Assembly: GCF_029948125.1 (NCBI RefSeq)
Contig: NZ_JASAMB010000008.1
Location: 124,001 to 188,000, forward strand
Direction: 5' to 3'
DNA length: 64,000 bases
Origin: Catellatospora sp. KI3
GTDB lineage: Bacteria > Actinomycetota > Actinomycetes > Mycobacteriales > Micromonosporaceae
Shown: piece after piece, positions 35,667 through 44,180 of the stretch
Layout of the letters: every line of letters begins with the position of its first letter
Numbering within the stretch: the first letter of the stretch is position 1
The notes under the pieces: model-generated
What the model saw: the letters and a program-made list of their open reading frames with translations, nothing else
Told to the model about the DNA's origin: nothing
Database searches by the model: none
Made by a program: the position numbers and the translations under genes

Positions 35667-38060
35667 ATGTCGCGAAAACCCCTGGCCAAGCGACTTACCA
35701 AGATCGCCGTGGTCACCGTCGCGGTGGGTGCCGTGCTGGCCGTCGCCGCCACCCCCGCGGTCGCGCTGGCCGACTGGGCCATCGAGCAGACCGCGCCCTC
35801 GTACGAGTCGCTGCCGCAGGTGCTGCGCGAGCCCGCCACCGCCCAGGCCAGCTACCTGTACGCCAACGACGGCAAGACCGTGATCACCACGTTCTACGAC
35901 CAGAACCGCCGCGACGTGCCCCTGGACCAGGTGGCCCCGGCGATGCGCGACGCGGTCGTGGCCGCCGAGGACACCCGCTTCTTCACCCACCACGGCGTGG
36001 ACGTGCGCGGTGTGCTGCGCGCGGTGGTCGCCAACGGCGCCAGCGGCGGCGTCGAGCAAGGCGCCTCGACGCTGACCATGCAGTACGTCCGCAACGTGCT
36101 CAAGAACGACCCGGGGCTGACCCCCGAGGAGCGCGAGTCCGCCACCGAGCAGACCGCGTCCCGCAAGATCCGCGAGGCGCGGTACGCGCTGTCGCTGGAG
36201 CAGAAGCTCTCCAAGAACGAGATCCTGGAGCGCTACCTCAACATCGCCTACTTCGGCGCGGGCGCGTACGGCGTCGACGCCGCCGCGCACACCTACTTCT
36301 CCAAGAACGCCGCCGACCTGACCCTGGGCGAGGCGTCCCTGCTGGCGGGCCTGCTGCAGGCCCCCGAGGCGGACAACCCGCTGACCAAGGGCCTGGACGG
36401 CGCCGTGGCCCGCCGCGAGTACGTGCTGGCCGCGATGGTCGGCACCGGCTCGATCAGCCGGCAGCAGGCCGACGCGGCGCAGGCCACCGCGCCGGTGCTC
36501 AAGCGCGGCTCCTCCCCCAACGACTGCGTCGCCTCGAAGAACGAGTGGGGCTTCTTCTGCGACTACTTCCGCACCTGGTGGAAGTCGCAGCCCGCGTTCG
36601 GCGACACGCCCGAGGCCCGGGTGCAGGCGCTGAAGCTGGGCGGATACCGCATCGTCACCACGCTCGACCCCGCCATCGCCACCGAGGCGCAGCGGCAGGC
36701 CGTCAAGGTGTACGGGTACACCAGCAAGCGCGCCCTGCCGATGGCCGTGGTCGAGCCCGGCACCGGCCGGGTGCTCGCGATGGCCGTCAACCGGCACTAC
36801 AACCCGGTCGACAAGCCCGGCAACACGGTCAACCAGCTGATCGCCGGGGCCGACACCGCGCACGGCTACCAGGCCGGCTCGACGTTCAAGATGTTCACCA
36901 TGCTGGCGGCGCTGGAGCAGGGCAAGACCCTGGACACCAGCTTCGACTCGCCCAGCCGCCTGGTCACCCGCTGGCCGGACTCGGGTGAGACCACCAGCTG
37001 CGACGGCTTCTGGTGCCCCAAGAACGCCAGCCCGAGCTTCATGGACGGCAGGCGCAACATGTGGACCGGCTTCGGCCGGTCGGTGAACACGTACTTCGTG
37101 TGGCTGGAGGAGCAGGTCGGGGCCGACCGGGCGGTCGAGATGGCGCAGCGGCTGGGCATCCAGTTCCGCGACTCCGGCGACGCCGACCGGGCCCGCAGCA
37201 GCGCGGCCAGCTGGGGCTCGTTCACCCTGGGCGTCTCGCTGACCACCCCGCTGGACCTGGCCAACGCATACGCCACCCTGGCCGCCGACGGGAAGTACTG
37301 CACGCCGGTGCCGGTGCGCTCGGTGACCACCGCCGCCGGGGCGGAGCTGGACGTGGCGCGGCCCGACTGCCGCCAGGTGATCACCGACGACGTGGCGCGG
37401 GCCGCCACCGACGCGGCCCGCTGCCCGGTGGGCCAGCAGAGCGCGTACCACGGCTGCGACGGCGGCACGGCCACGGCGGTCTCGCAGCTGCTGGGCGGGC
37501 GCCCGGTCGCGGGCAAGACCGGCAGCTCCACCGACAACATGACCGAGACGTTCGTGGCGTACACGCCGCAGCTGGCCGCCGCGGCGATCGCCGCCAACCC
37601 GGACAGCCCGCTGGACAAGGTCGGCGCGGCGGTGCTGCCGCAGGTCTACCGGGCCGTGGCCGCCACCCTGGCCACCGGCTCCGGGCCGCTGGAGGTCAAG
37701 CAGTTCGTGGCGCCGACCCGGACGCTGGTCGTCGCCGACCACCGCGACCGCGGCGACGAACCCGGCCTCGAACCGGTGCCGGCCTCGCCGTCGCCGAGCG
37801 CGGTGCCCTCGCCGAGCCCCGACGAGCACTCCGACGACCGGAGCGACGGCAAGAAGGATCACGGCAAGAACGAGGACAAGAACGAGGACAAGCCGAGCGG
37901 CGGCAAGGACGACAAGCCCAAGCCCGCCAAGCCGACGCCGAAGCCCTCGGCCAAGCCGACCGCCAAGCCCACGCCCAAGCCGACGCCGTCGGCGGAGCCG
38001 AGCCCTTCGGACACCGAGAATTCGCCCAGCCCGCGGCCGAGCCGCAGCCGGCGCCACTGA
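35667..38060 (+). CDS. Class A penicillin-binding protein (GT51 + transpeptidase)
   Basis: 797 residues from ATG 35667, with GAAGGTG upstream; the longer frame from 35535 lacks a ribosome binding site. An N-terminal membrane anchor (about 12-33) precedes a GT51 transglycosylase (about 70-240; EDTRFFTHHGVD, QGASTLTMQYVRN). The transpeptidase (about 330-680) has SxxK as STFK near residue 405, SVN and KTG in AGKTGSS near 615. The last 120 residues are Pro/Lys/Ser-rich (KPTPKPSAKPT) and probably span or bind the wall. There are no PASTA domains. It polymerises and crosslinks peptidoglycan. A bidirectional hairpin follows. Confidence 0.93.
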   Translation: MSRKPLAKRLTKIAVVTVAVGAVLAVAATPAVALADWAIEQTAPSYESLPQVLREPATAQASYLYANDGKTVITTFYDQNRRDVPLDQVAPAMRDAVVAAEDTRFFTHHGVDVRGVLRAVVANGASGGVEQGASTLTMQYVRNVLKNDPGLTPEERESATEQTASRKIREARYALSLEQKLSKNEILERYLNIAYFGAGAYGVDAAAHTYFSKNAADLTLGEASLLAGLLQAPEADNPLTKGLDGAVARREYVLAAMVGTGSISRQQADAAQATAPVLKRGSSPNDCVASKNEWGFFCDYFRTWWKSQPAFGDTPEARVQALKLGGYRIVTTLDPAIATEAQRQAVKVYGYTSKRALPMAVVEPGTGRVLAMAVNRHYNPVDKPGNTVNQLIAGADTAHGYQAGSTFKMFTMLAALEQGKTLDTSFDSPSRLVTRWPDSGETTSCDGFWCPKNASPSFMDGRRNMWTGFGRSVNTYFVWLEEQVGADRAVEMAQRLGIQFRDSGDADRARSSAASWGSFTLGVSLTTPLDLANAYATLAADGKYCTPVPVRSVTTAAGAELDVARPDCRQVITDDVARAATDAARCPVGQQSAYHGCDGGTATAVSQLLGGRPVAGKTGSSTDNMTETFVAYTPQLAAAAIAANPDSPLDKVGAAVLPQVYRAVAATLATGSGPLEVKQFVAPTRTLVVADHRDRGDEPGLEPVPASPSPSAVPSPSPDEHSDDRSDGKKDHGKNEDKNEDKPSGGKDDKPKPAKPTPKPSAKPTAKPTPKPTPSAEPSPSDTENSPSPRPSRSRRH

Positions 38061-38073
38061 TCCATCGGGTACG

Positions 38074-38118
38074 ACGAAAGGCCCCCTCCCCCGCGCGAGC
38101 GGAAGAGGGGGCCTTCGT
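38074..38118. terminator. Bidirectional hairpin between PBP and GH6 genes
   Basis: ACGAAAGGCCCCCTC (38074-38088) pairs with GAGGGGGCCTTCGT (38105-38118) with a one-base bulge. Both strands carry A/T runs at the stem base. It serves two convergent genes. Confidence 0.8.
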
Positions 38119-38155
38119 TCACCTGTCAGTGGCTTCCCACCGCCAAGTCAGTGAA

Positions 38156-40267
38156 TCAGGACAGCGGCGGGTAGGCGTTCGCCATCAGCTGCTGGAACTG
38201 AGCCGAGAACCACTGCCCCGAGATCGGGGCGTTGGGCAGCGAGCCGGTCATGCTGTTGCCGTTGCGCTCGTTACCGGTGTAGGTCGGGTCGCACATCCGG
38301 TCGAAGCCCTTGCCCTCGTTGTTCGGGATCAGGCTGCTGGAACCGTCGGACTCGCCCGGGGGCTTCACCCACACGTACGCGTCGATACCGGTGGCCGGGG
38401 CGGCCTTCGGACGCTCGCCCATGCCGGCGCCGGCCTGGTTGCACCAGTTACCGGCGTGGATGCGGCGGTCGATGCGGGACTGGTTGACGAACGTGTCCAC
38501 GTTGGTCGAGGTCGACGGGGCCGTGGGCCGGGTCGTCTGGATCGACTGGCACGGGGTCTGCACGCAGTTGCCCCAGCCGTTGCGCGAGGTGTCGATCAGC
38601 ATGCCGATGTTCGAGTTGAAGCCGGCCGAGACCAGCTGACCGCGGAACGCCTGCGCGAAGGTGAGCTCGTCGACGTAGAAGTTCCAGTCGACCCACTTGG
38701 CCTGGCGGACCGAGGTGCCGTTCACCGAGGTGTTGATGGTGAAGTACGGCTCGGTCAGGGCCGAGTAGTTGGCGGTGTTGGTGATGAAGCCGTGGACGTA
38801 GTTGACGTTGCTGCCCTCGGCGGTCGCCGCCTCCTTCAGCTTGGTGGCGGTGGGGCCGAAGTTGGTGTCCCAGCCGATCCAGCCGTGGTGGGCGGAGTCG
38901 ATGTAGTTGTAGGTGTTGGCGATCGGGCCGAGCTTGGACAGCGCGTAGCCGATGCCCTTGACGTAGCCGCCGTTCTGGTTCATGGTCGAGCACTTCGCCA
39001 CGTTCAGGTTCGTCACCAGGTTCGGGATCGAGTCGATCTCGATGATGTTGACGATCCGCAGCGCCGAGTACTTCGAGTCGGCCTGGATCGCGGCGATCGG
39101 GTCGATGTACTCCGTCTTGTAGCGGGGCAGCTCGTCGACGCCCAGCTCACCGTTGGAGGCCAGCGCCGAGCAGTCACGGCCGGGCAGGTCGTAGATCACG
39201 AACATGACCGTCAGCGGGGTGGCGCCGTTGGCGGCGTCCTGCGCCACAGCGGCGTCCAGGTGCGCCCGCAGGCCCATGCTGGTCGAGCTGCCGGCGATCG
39301 CGGCGATCCGGTCCAGCCACACGGCGGTGGAGGTGTTGGCGACGCGGCTGCCGCCGGGCTCCGCGGTGGCCTTGGCCTTCCACTCCGGGTTCACGTAACC
39401 GGTCGAGCCGGAGTACGGGTTGTCGACCTTGCCGATCGAGTCGTTGTCGGACTCGGTCACGGCCAGCGTGGCGCTGGTGTAACCGGAGGACGACGCGGTG
39501 ATCGTCGCGGTGCCGTTGGTCTGGTCGGCGTCCTCGGCCGCGGCGACTGCCACGGACACGCCGGCGACGGCGTTGGACGGGGTCAGCGTGACCGACGCAG
39601 GCGCGGAGATGTCGCTGTCACCGGTACGGGCCAGCGCCACCGTCACGTTCGAGGTGGGGGCCGAGCTCAGCTTGACCGTGACCGCGCTGCTCGCACCCTC
39701 GGCGACGACCGTCGAGGTCGGCGAGAAGATGATCTGCTTGGTGCCGCCGCTCGGGCTCGGGCTGGCGCTGGGGCTCGCGCTGGCGCTCGGGCTCGGCGGG
39801 GTGCTCGGCGACGGGCTGGTGGTGGTGCCGCCCGTGCAGGTGACGCCGTTCAGGGTGAACGAGGTCGGCTTCGGGTTGCTGCCGGTCCACTTGCCGTTGA
39901 AGCCGAGGCTGGTCGAGGCGCCGGTCGCCAGGTTCTTGTTCCAGTCCAGCGCCACCGCGGTGACGTTGGCGCCGGAGGCCGACCAGGTCGCCGACCAGCC
40001 CTGGGTGAACGTCTGACCGCCCGGGAAGGCGAACTTCAGCGTCCAGTTGGTGATCGCGTCACCGGTGTTCTTGACGACGACCGTGCCGGTGAAGCCACCC
40101 TGGTTGGTGCCCTCGGTCCAGTCGTTCGTGGTGTACGTGATGTCGCAACCGGGCGCGGCGTGCGCCAGGGTCGCGGGGAGGGTGACGAGGCTGGCGACCA
40201 CGAGGGCGCCCGCACCGGTCAGCGCGGCTACCTTGCGCCTTCCGGCAAGCCTGATCGGGAACTTCAT
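38156..40267 (-). CDS. Secreted GH6 exo-cellulase with N-terminal CBM2
   Basis: 703 residues from ATG 40267, spaced 6 nt from AAGGAG (the ATG at 40273 abuts it). Signal peptide about 1-38 (ending LAHA), CBM2 about 39-145 (CDITYTTNDW, NWTLKFAFPGG), Pro/Ser linker, a 100-residue Calx-beta-like beta domain (IIFSPTSTVVAEGASSAVTV), then a GH6 domain from about 270. GH6 signatures VIYDLPGRDCSA (near residue 358) and IDTSRNGWG are present. The length and loops resemble actinobacterial Cel6B-type cellobiohydrolases, releasing cellobiose from chain ends. Two CebR-like sites upstream suggest cellobiose control with the GH1 gene. Confidence 0.92.
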   Translation of the reverse strand: MKFPIRLAGRRKVAALTGAGALVVASLVTLPATLAHAAPGCDITYTTNDWTEGTNQGGFTGTVVVKNTGDAITNWTLKFAFPGGQTFTQGWSATWSASGANVTAVALDWNKNLATGASTSLGFNGKWTGSNPKPTSFTLNGVTCTGGTTTSPSPSTPPSPSASASPSASPSPSGGTKQIIFSPTSTVVAEGASSAVTVKLSSAPTSNVTVALARTGDSDISAPASVTLTPSNAVAGVSVAVAAAEDADQTNGTATITASSSGYTSATLAVTESDNDSIGKVDNPYSGSTGYVNPEWKAKATAEPGGSRVANTSTAVWLDRIAAIAGSSTSMGLRAHLDAAVAQDAANGATPLTVMFVIYDLPGRDCSALASNGELGVDELPRYKTEYIDPIAAIQADSKYSALRIVNIIEIDSIPNLVTNLNVAKCSTMNQNGGYVKGIGYALSKLGPIANTYNYIDSAHHGWIGWDTNFGPTATKLKEAATAEGSNVNYVHGFITNTANYSALTEPYFTINTSVNGTSVRQAKWVDWNFYVDELTFAQAFRGQLVSAGFNSNIGMLIDTSRNGWGNCVQTPCQSIQTTRPTAPSTSTNVDTFVNQSRIDRRIHAGNWCNQAGAGMGERPKAAPATGIDAYVWVKPPGESDGSSSLIPNNEGKGFDRMCDPTYTGNERNGNSMTGSLPNAPISGQWFSAQFQQLMANAYPPLS

Positions 40268-40309
40268 TGCCATCTCCTTGGGCAGGTCCCGCGATCCCGG
40301 ACGAGATCG

Positions 40310-40323
40310 CGGTAGCGCTCCCA
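40310..40323. promoter_or_regulatory. CebR/LacI-type operator candidate 4 (GH6 promoter)
   Basis: CGGTAGCGCTCCCA matches 12 of 14 positions of the CebR palindrome and lies 43 nt upstream of the GH6 ATG, in the same relative place as site 3 of the beta-glucosidase. Confidence 0.6.
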
Positions 40324-40585
40324 CGGACGGCCGGGAGGATGGCCGCACACGAGAGCACGGGATGGATCAGATGTGCCCGGCCCGGCCGGGCGTTGCTAGG
40401 TGACGCACGCGACCGCATCACGGTCCGTGCCACCGCCGTCCCGATGAGACATCGGGCTGCCCTCGGCGATGAGTTCGCGTGTTCGGCTCCCCACGAACGG
40501 GCTTCATACTCGCACAGGAAACATGGCCGACACAACACTGTCCGTCGATTTCCACGGCACTCGAGCAAAAAGCCTTGACCAGCAG

Positions 40586-40599
40586 TGGTCGCGCTCCCA
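40586..40599. promoter_or_regulatory. CebR/LacI-type operator candidate 5 (GH6 distal)
   Basis: TGGTCGCGCTCCCA matches 12 of 14 positions; the right half-site is perfect. It is about 320 bp upstream of the GH6 start. Confidence 0.4.
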
Positions 40600-40666
40600 T
40601 GGACCCCGTTTCCGGGCACCCAAAAGCGACGAATGCCGCCCTGCGGTAGCCCCCGGCGGCACCGCC

Positions 40667-40882
40667 TCGCGCGCCGGAACGCTGCCGCATCAGGGCGAGA
40701 GGACGCCCGTCAGGGTCGCGCAGAAGGACATCCACAGCTCGGTCACCCCGTCGCGATGCGCCACGTGCGGCTCGTCCACGGACGACACACCGGCCGCCGG
40801 CAGGCGCGCGCCCGGCCTCGGCGTCGTCGACGGTGGAGCCGGCCGGCCCAGATCGAGCGGGTGTCCGTCCCCGCCCGAAATT
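40667..40882 (-). pseudogene. Decayed VOC/glyoxalase-family gene fragment
   Basis: On the minus strand one frame gives GVSSVDEPHVAHRDGVTELWM and the next frame continues as LLRDPDGRPLALM. Together these form the C-terminal end of a VOC (glyoxalase-like) protein. Restoring one base near 40722 (TTCTGCGC to TTCCTGCGC) joins them. A further frame change seems to lie upstream (TVDDAEA in a third frame). No N-terminal half is found; homology ends at the inverted repeat at 40883. A sequencing error could explain one shift but not the missing half. Confidence 0.5.
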
Positions 40883-40941
40883 GACGCTGGCCTATCTAGA
40901 AGACGGATTTCCAAGATTCGTCTCCTGGATAGGCCAGCGTC
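40883..40941. repeat. Long hairpin at the 5' break of the VOC fragment
   Basis: A perfect 14-bp inverted repeat (40883-40896 with 40928-40941; GACGCTGGCCTATC) with an inner AGACG/CGTCT stem. It could be the TetR gene's terminator or a single copy of another palindromic repeat. Its edge coincides with the truncation of the VOC fragment. Confidence 0.75.
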
Positions 40942-41000
40942 GATAAAAGGCGGGCGGCTGGGCCGCGAGCGGGGCGATCCGAGGCGCGGCGGTGGAAGTT

Positions 41001-41657
41001 TCAGAGGCGGAAGCCGGGGGCGGCGGTGGAGGTTTCAGGGCGGAAGCTGAGGACTGCCGCGATGAGGCGGACCACGTCGGCGTGCAGGGCCGCGAACCGG
41101 CCGTCGCGGCCGTCGTCCAGCTCCGCCACGGGGGCGTACGGGTCGATCGCGTGCAGCAGCAGCTCGTTGATGCCGCCCACGATCGCCAGCGCCTGCGCCG
41201 GGGCCAGCGGCTCCAGCCGCGGATCGTACTGCCGGCCGATCTCGACCATGTCGACCAGCGTCTGCGCGAACCCCTGCAGCGTGCGCTGCCGCAGCATGAA
41301 CGCGCGCTGCCCGGCGGCCTGCACCTCGATCAGCATGGTCCGGGTGAACGACGGCATCGTCTCCAGCGCGCCGAGGTAGGCCGCCGCGCCGTCGCTGATG
41401 CGCTGGGGCCACGGCTGGTCGCCGCTGGCCGCCGCCCGGATGATCAGCATCAGCCGGTCGCAGACGTGCTCGTAGAGCGCCATCAGGCACTCTTCCTTGT
41501 CGGTGAAGTGCTCGTAGAAGGTGCGTTTGGACACCCTGGCCAGCGCGACGACGTCGGCGATGGTGGTGGCGGAGTACCCCTTCTCGGATACACAGGTCGC
41601 GAGCGCGCCGGTGAGGTCGCGACGGATGGTCTCGGCCGTTCTCGTGGGTGCGGCCAC
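41001..41657 (-). CDS. TetR-family transcriptional regulator
   Basis: 218 residues from GTG 41657, behind GGAGGAG. The N-terminal helix-turn-helix is TTIADVVALARVSKRTFYEHF (about 31-50), followed by an all-helical ligand-binding domain. It is divergent from the BVMO-SDR-hydrolase operon, and two inverted repeats lie between. It is therefore the likely repressor of that operon, released by a lipophilic substrate or product. The effector is unknown. Confidence 0.9.
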   Translation of the reverse strand: MAAPTRTAETIRRDLTGALATCVSEKGYSATTIADVVALARVSKRTFYEHFTDKEECLMALYEHVCDRLMLIIRAAASGDQPWPQRISDGAAAYLGALETMPSFTRTMLIEVQAAGQRAFMLRQRTLQGFAQTLVDMVEIGRQYDPRLEPLAPAQALAIVGGINELLLHAIDPYAPVAELDDGRDGRFAALHADVVRLIAAVLSFRPETSTAAPGFRL

Positions 41658-41732
41658 GGCTCCTCCGGAGGTGCTGGAACGGTTGCCGACTGTACCGGGG
41701 CGATGCTGCCGCCCATCCCCTTCCGCGCTCTG

Positions 41733-41746
41733 TTACCTGGTGGTAA
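41733..41746. promoter_or_regulatory. TetR operator candidate 1
   Basis: TTACCTGGTGGTAA is a perfect 5-bp inverted repeat with a 4-nt centre, in the TetR/BVMO divergent promoter region. Confidence 0.6.
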
Positions 41747-41761
41747 TTTCGGCGGCGACGG

Positions 41762-41779
41762 TGGTACTGGCTGGTACCA
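41762..41779. promoter_or_regulatory. TetR operator candidate 2
   Basis: TGGTAC-N6-GTACCA is a perfect 6-bp inverted repeat, 36 bp before the BVMO GTG. It shares the GGTA core with candidate 1, suggesting two sites for one regulator. Confidence 0.6.
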
Positions 41780-41814
41780 ACGGCTGAGCCAGACTTCGAG
41801 AGAGGGGGTGAGCC

Positions 41815-43296
41815 GTGGACGGCAGCGCCACCCATACCGCGATCGCGCTGGTGGGGGCCGGGTTCGGCGGGCTCGGGGCGGCGATCCGGCTGCGCCGCGC
41901 GGGGTACCGCGACTTCCTGGTGTTCGACCGGGGCGCCGACGTCGGCGGCACCTGGCGCGACAACACGTACCCCGGCTGCGCCTGCGACGTGCCGTCGCAC
42001 CTGTACTCGCTGTCGTTCGCGCCCAACCCCGACTGGTCGCGCAGCTTCTCGCCGCAGCCGGAGATCTGGGCGTACCTGCGGCGGGTCGCCGACGAGCACG
42101 GGGTGCGCCCGCACCTGCGGCTGGCGCACGAGGTGCACTCGGCGGCGTGGGACGCCGAGCGGCGGGTGTGGCGGCTGGCGACCTCGCACGGGGCGTACAC
42201 GGCGGATGTGCTGGTGGCCGCCGGCGGGCCGCTCACCGAGCCCAGCGTCCCCGACCTGCCCGGCCTGGCCGGCTTCCAGGGCGAGCTGTTCCACTCCGCG
42301 CGCTGGCGCCACGACCTGGACCTGACCGGGCGGCGGGTCGCCGTGGTCGGCACCGGCGCCTCGGCGATCCAGTTCGTGCCGCGGATCGCGCCCGAGGTGG
42401 CCCACCTGACGCTGCTGCAGCGCACCCCGGCCTGGGTGCTGCCGCGCCGCGACCGGCCCATCACCGCGCTCGAACGCGCCCTGTTCCGGCACGTGCCCGG
42501 CGCGCAGCGGCTGGCCCGCGCCGCGGTCTACTGGGCCCGCGAGGCGCAGGGCACCGCCTTCCTGCGGCCCGCGCTGATGCGGTTCGGGCAGGCGATGGCC
42601 CGCCGCCACCTGCGCCGCGCCGTCGCGGACCCGGTGCTGCGCGCCAAGCTCACCCCGCGCTACACCATGGGCTGCAAGCGGGTGCTGCTCTCCGACGACT
42701 ACTACCCGGCGCTGACCCGCGACAACGTCGAGGTGGTGACCGAGGCGGTCACGCGGGTCACCCCGAGCGGCGTGGTCACCGCCGACGGGCGCGAGCACCC
42801 GGTCGACACGATCATCTTCGGTACCGGCTTCCACGTCACCAACCTGCCGCTGGCCCGTACGGTCCGGGGCGCCGACGGCCGCACCCTGGCCGAGCACTGG
42901 GGCGGCAGCATGTACGCCTACCGCGGCCTCACCGTCAGCGGCTTCCCGAACCTGTTCCTGCTGCTGGGCCCGAACACCGGCCTGGGCCACAACTCGGTCG
43001 TCTTCATGATCGAGGCGCAGCTGGACTACCTGCTCGGCGCGCTGCGCCACCTCGACCGCACCGGCGTGCCGATCGAGCCGACCGAGCGGGCGCAGCGGGA
43101 GTACAACGCGGCGCTGGACCGGCGCATGCGCGGGACCGTGTGGACCACCGGCGGCTGCCGCAGCTGGTACCTGGACGGCAGCGGTCGCAACTCCACCCTG
43201 TGGCCGGGCTACACCTGGTCGTACTGGCTGCGCACCCGCCGGTTCGACGCCGGGGCGTACCGGGCGGTCGGCGCGACCGCGGGCGGTGGCCGATGA
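41815..43296 (+). CDS. Flavin-containing (Baeyer-Villiger-type) monooxygenase
   Basis: 493 residues from GTG 41815, behind GAGGGGGTGAG. The FAD motif GAGFGG is at about 15-20 and the NADP motif GTGASA near 180. Between them FQGELFHSARWRHD matches the BVMO fingerprint FxGxxxHxxxWP/D. GGTWRDNTYPG is the conserved segment after the FAD domain. It uses NADPH and O2 to insert oxygen into ketones, or oxidises heteroatoms. Its stop overlaps the next gene's start (ATGA); the SDR and alpha/beta hydrolase that follow would form an alcohol, ketone, ester, acid plus alcohol route. Confidence 0.9.
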   Translation: MDGSATHTAIALVGAGFGGLGAAIRLRRAGYRDFLVFDRGADVGGTWRDNTYPGCACDVPSHLYSLSFAPNPDWSRSFSPQPEIWAYLRRVADEHGVRPHLRLAHEVHSAAWDAERRVWRLATSHGAYTADVLVAAGGPLTEPSVPDLPGLAGFQGELFHSARWRHDLDLTGRRVAVVGTGASAIQFVPRIAPEVAHLTLLQRTPAWVLPRRDRPITALERALFRHVPGAQRLARAAVYWAREAQGTAFLRPALMRFGQAMARRHLRRAVADPVLRAKLTPRYTMGCKRVLLSDDYYPALTRDNVEVVTEAVTRVTPSGVVTADGREHPVDTIIFGTGFHVTNLPLARTVRGADGRTLAEHWGGSMYAYRGLTVSGFPNLFLLLGPNTGLGHNSVVFMIEAQLDYLLGALRHLDRTGVPIEPTERAQREYNAALDRRMRGTVWTTGGCRSWYLDGSGRNSTLWPGYTWSYWLRTRRFDAGAYRAVGATAGGGR

Positions 43297-44180
43297 GCGG
43301 GCCGCTGGCGGGCCGGACCGTGCTCATCACCGGGGCCGCCCGGGGCATCGGGGCGCACACGGCCAGGCTGGCCGCCGCCCGCGGGGCCCGGCTGGCCCTG
43401 GTCGGGCTGGAGCCCGCGCTGCTGCGCGAGCTCGCCGCCGAGCTGACCGGCGGCGGGTACGAGGCGGCCTGGTACGAGGCGGACGTGACCGACTCGGCCG
43501 CGCTGGCCGGGGCGGTCGCCGGCACGCTGGCGCGGTTCGGGCGCATCGACGCCGTGGTCGCCAACGCCGGGGTGGCCAGCTTCGGCACGGTCGCCACCGG
43601 CGACATCGAGGCGCTGGCCCGTACCGTGCAGGTGAACCTGATCGGGGTGATGCGCACGGTCGCCGCGACGGCGGCGCCGGTGATCGCCGCGCGCGGGCAC
43701 TACCTGCTGGTGTCGTCGACGGCGGCGTTCGCGGCGCTGCCGGGGCTGGCCGCGTACTGCGCCGCCAAGGCGGGGGTGGAGCACTTCGGCAACGCGCTGC
43801 GGCTGGAGCTGGCCCACCACGGGGTCACCGTCGGCACCGCGCATCCGGGGTGGATCGACACCGACCTGGTCCGCGACGCCCGCGACGACCTGCCGTCGTT
43901 CCGGGCCGCGCTGGGGCGGATGCCGTGGCCGGTCGGGTCGATCACCTCGGTGGAGCGGTGCGCGCGGGCGTTCGTGCGCGGACTGGAGCGGCGACGGCGG
44001 CGGGTGTACGTGCCGCGCTCGATCGCGGCGGTGCAGGCGCTGCGTACGGTGCTCAACAGTCGGCTGGGCGGGGCCGCCGTCACCCGGCACTCGGGCGAGC
44101 TTGTGCCCCGGATGGAGGCCGAGGTCGCCGCGCTGGGGCGGGCGTTCGGGGCGCACAGCGCGGAGGAGGGCCGACGGTGA
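43293..44180 (+). CDS. Short-chain dehydrogenase/reductase of the BVMO operon
   Basis: 295 residues. TGAARGIG at about 14-21, VVANAGVA in place of NNAG, and catalytic Ser (LLVSSTAAF) with YCAAK. The C-terminal 50 residues extend past the classical SDR and are Arg-rich. Its ATG overlaps the BVMO stop and its TGA overlaps the hydrolase GTG, so all three are translationally coupled. It would oxidise an alcohol to the ketone used by the BVMO, or the reverse. The substrate is unknown; steroid, terpene or long-chain ketone are possibilities. Confidence 0.9.
   Translation: MSGPLAGRTVLITGAARGIGAHTARLAAARGARLALVGLEPALLRELAAELTGGGYEAAWYEADVTDSAALAGAVAGTLARFGRIDAVVANAGVASFGTVATGDIEALARTVQVNLIGVMRTVAATAAPVIAARGHYLLVSSTAAFAALPGLAAYCAAKAGVEHFGNALRLELAHHGVTVGTAHPGWIDTDLVRDARDDLPSFRAALGRMPWPVGSITSVERCARAFVRGLERRRRRVYVPRSIAAVQALRTVLNSRLGGAAVTRHSGELVPRMEAEVAALGRAFGAHSAEEGRR

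Noticed and set aside
34044-38057. Minus-strand frame of over 1300 codons across valS and the PBP gene
   Set aside because: It spans two unrelated, well-identified plus-strand genes and the intergenic repeat between them. Its composition is that of a shadow frame.
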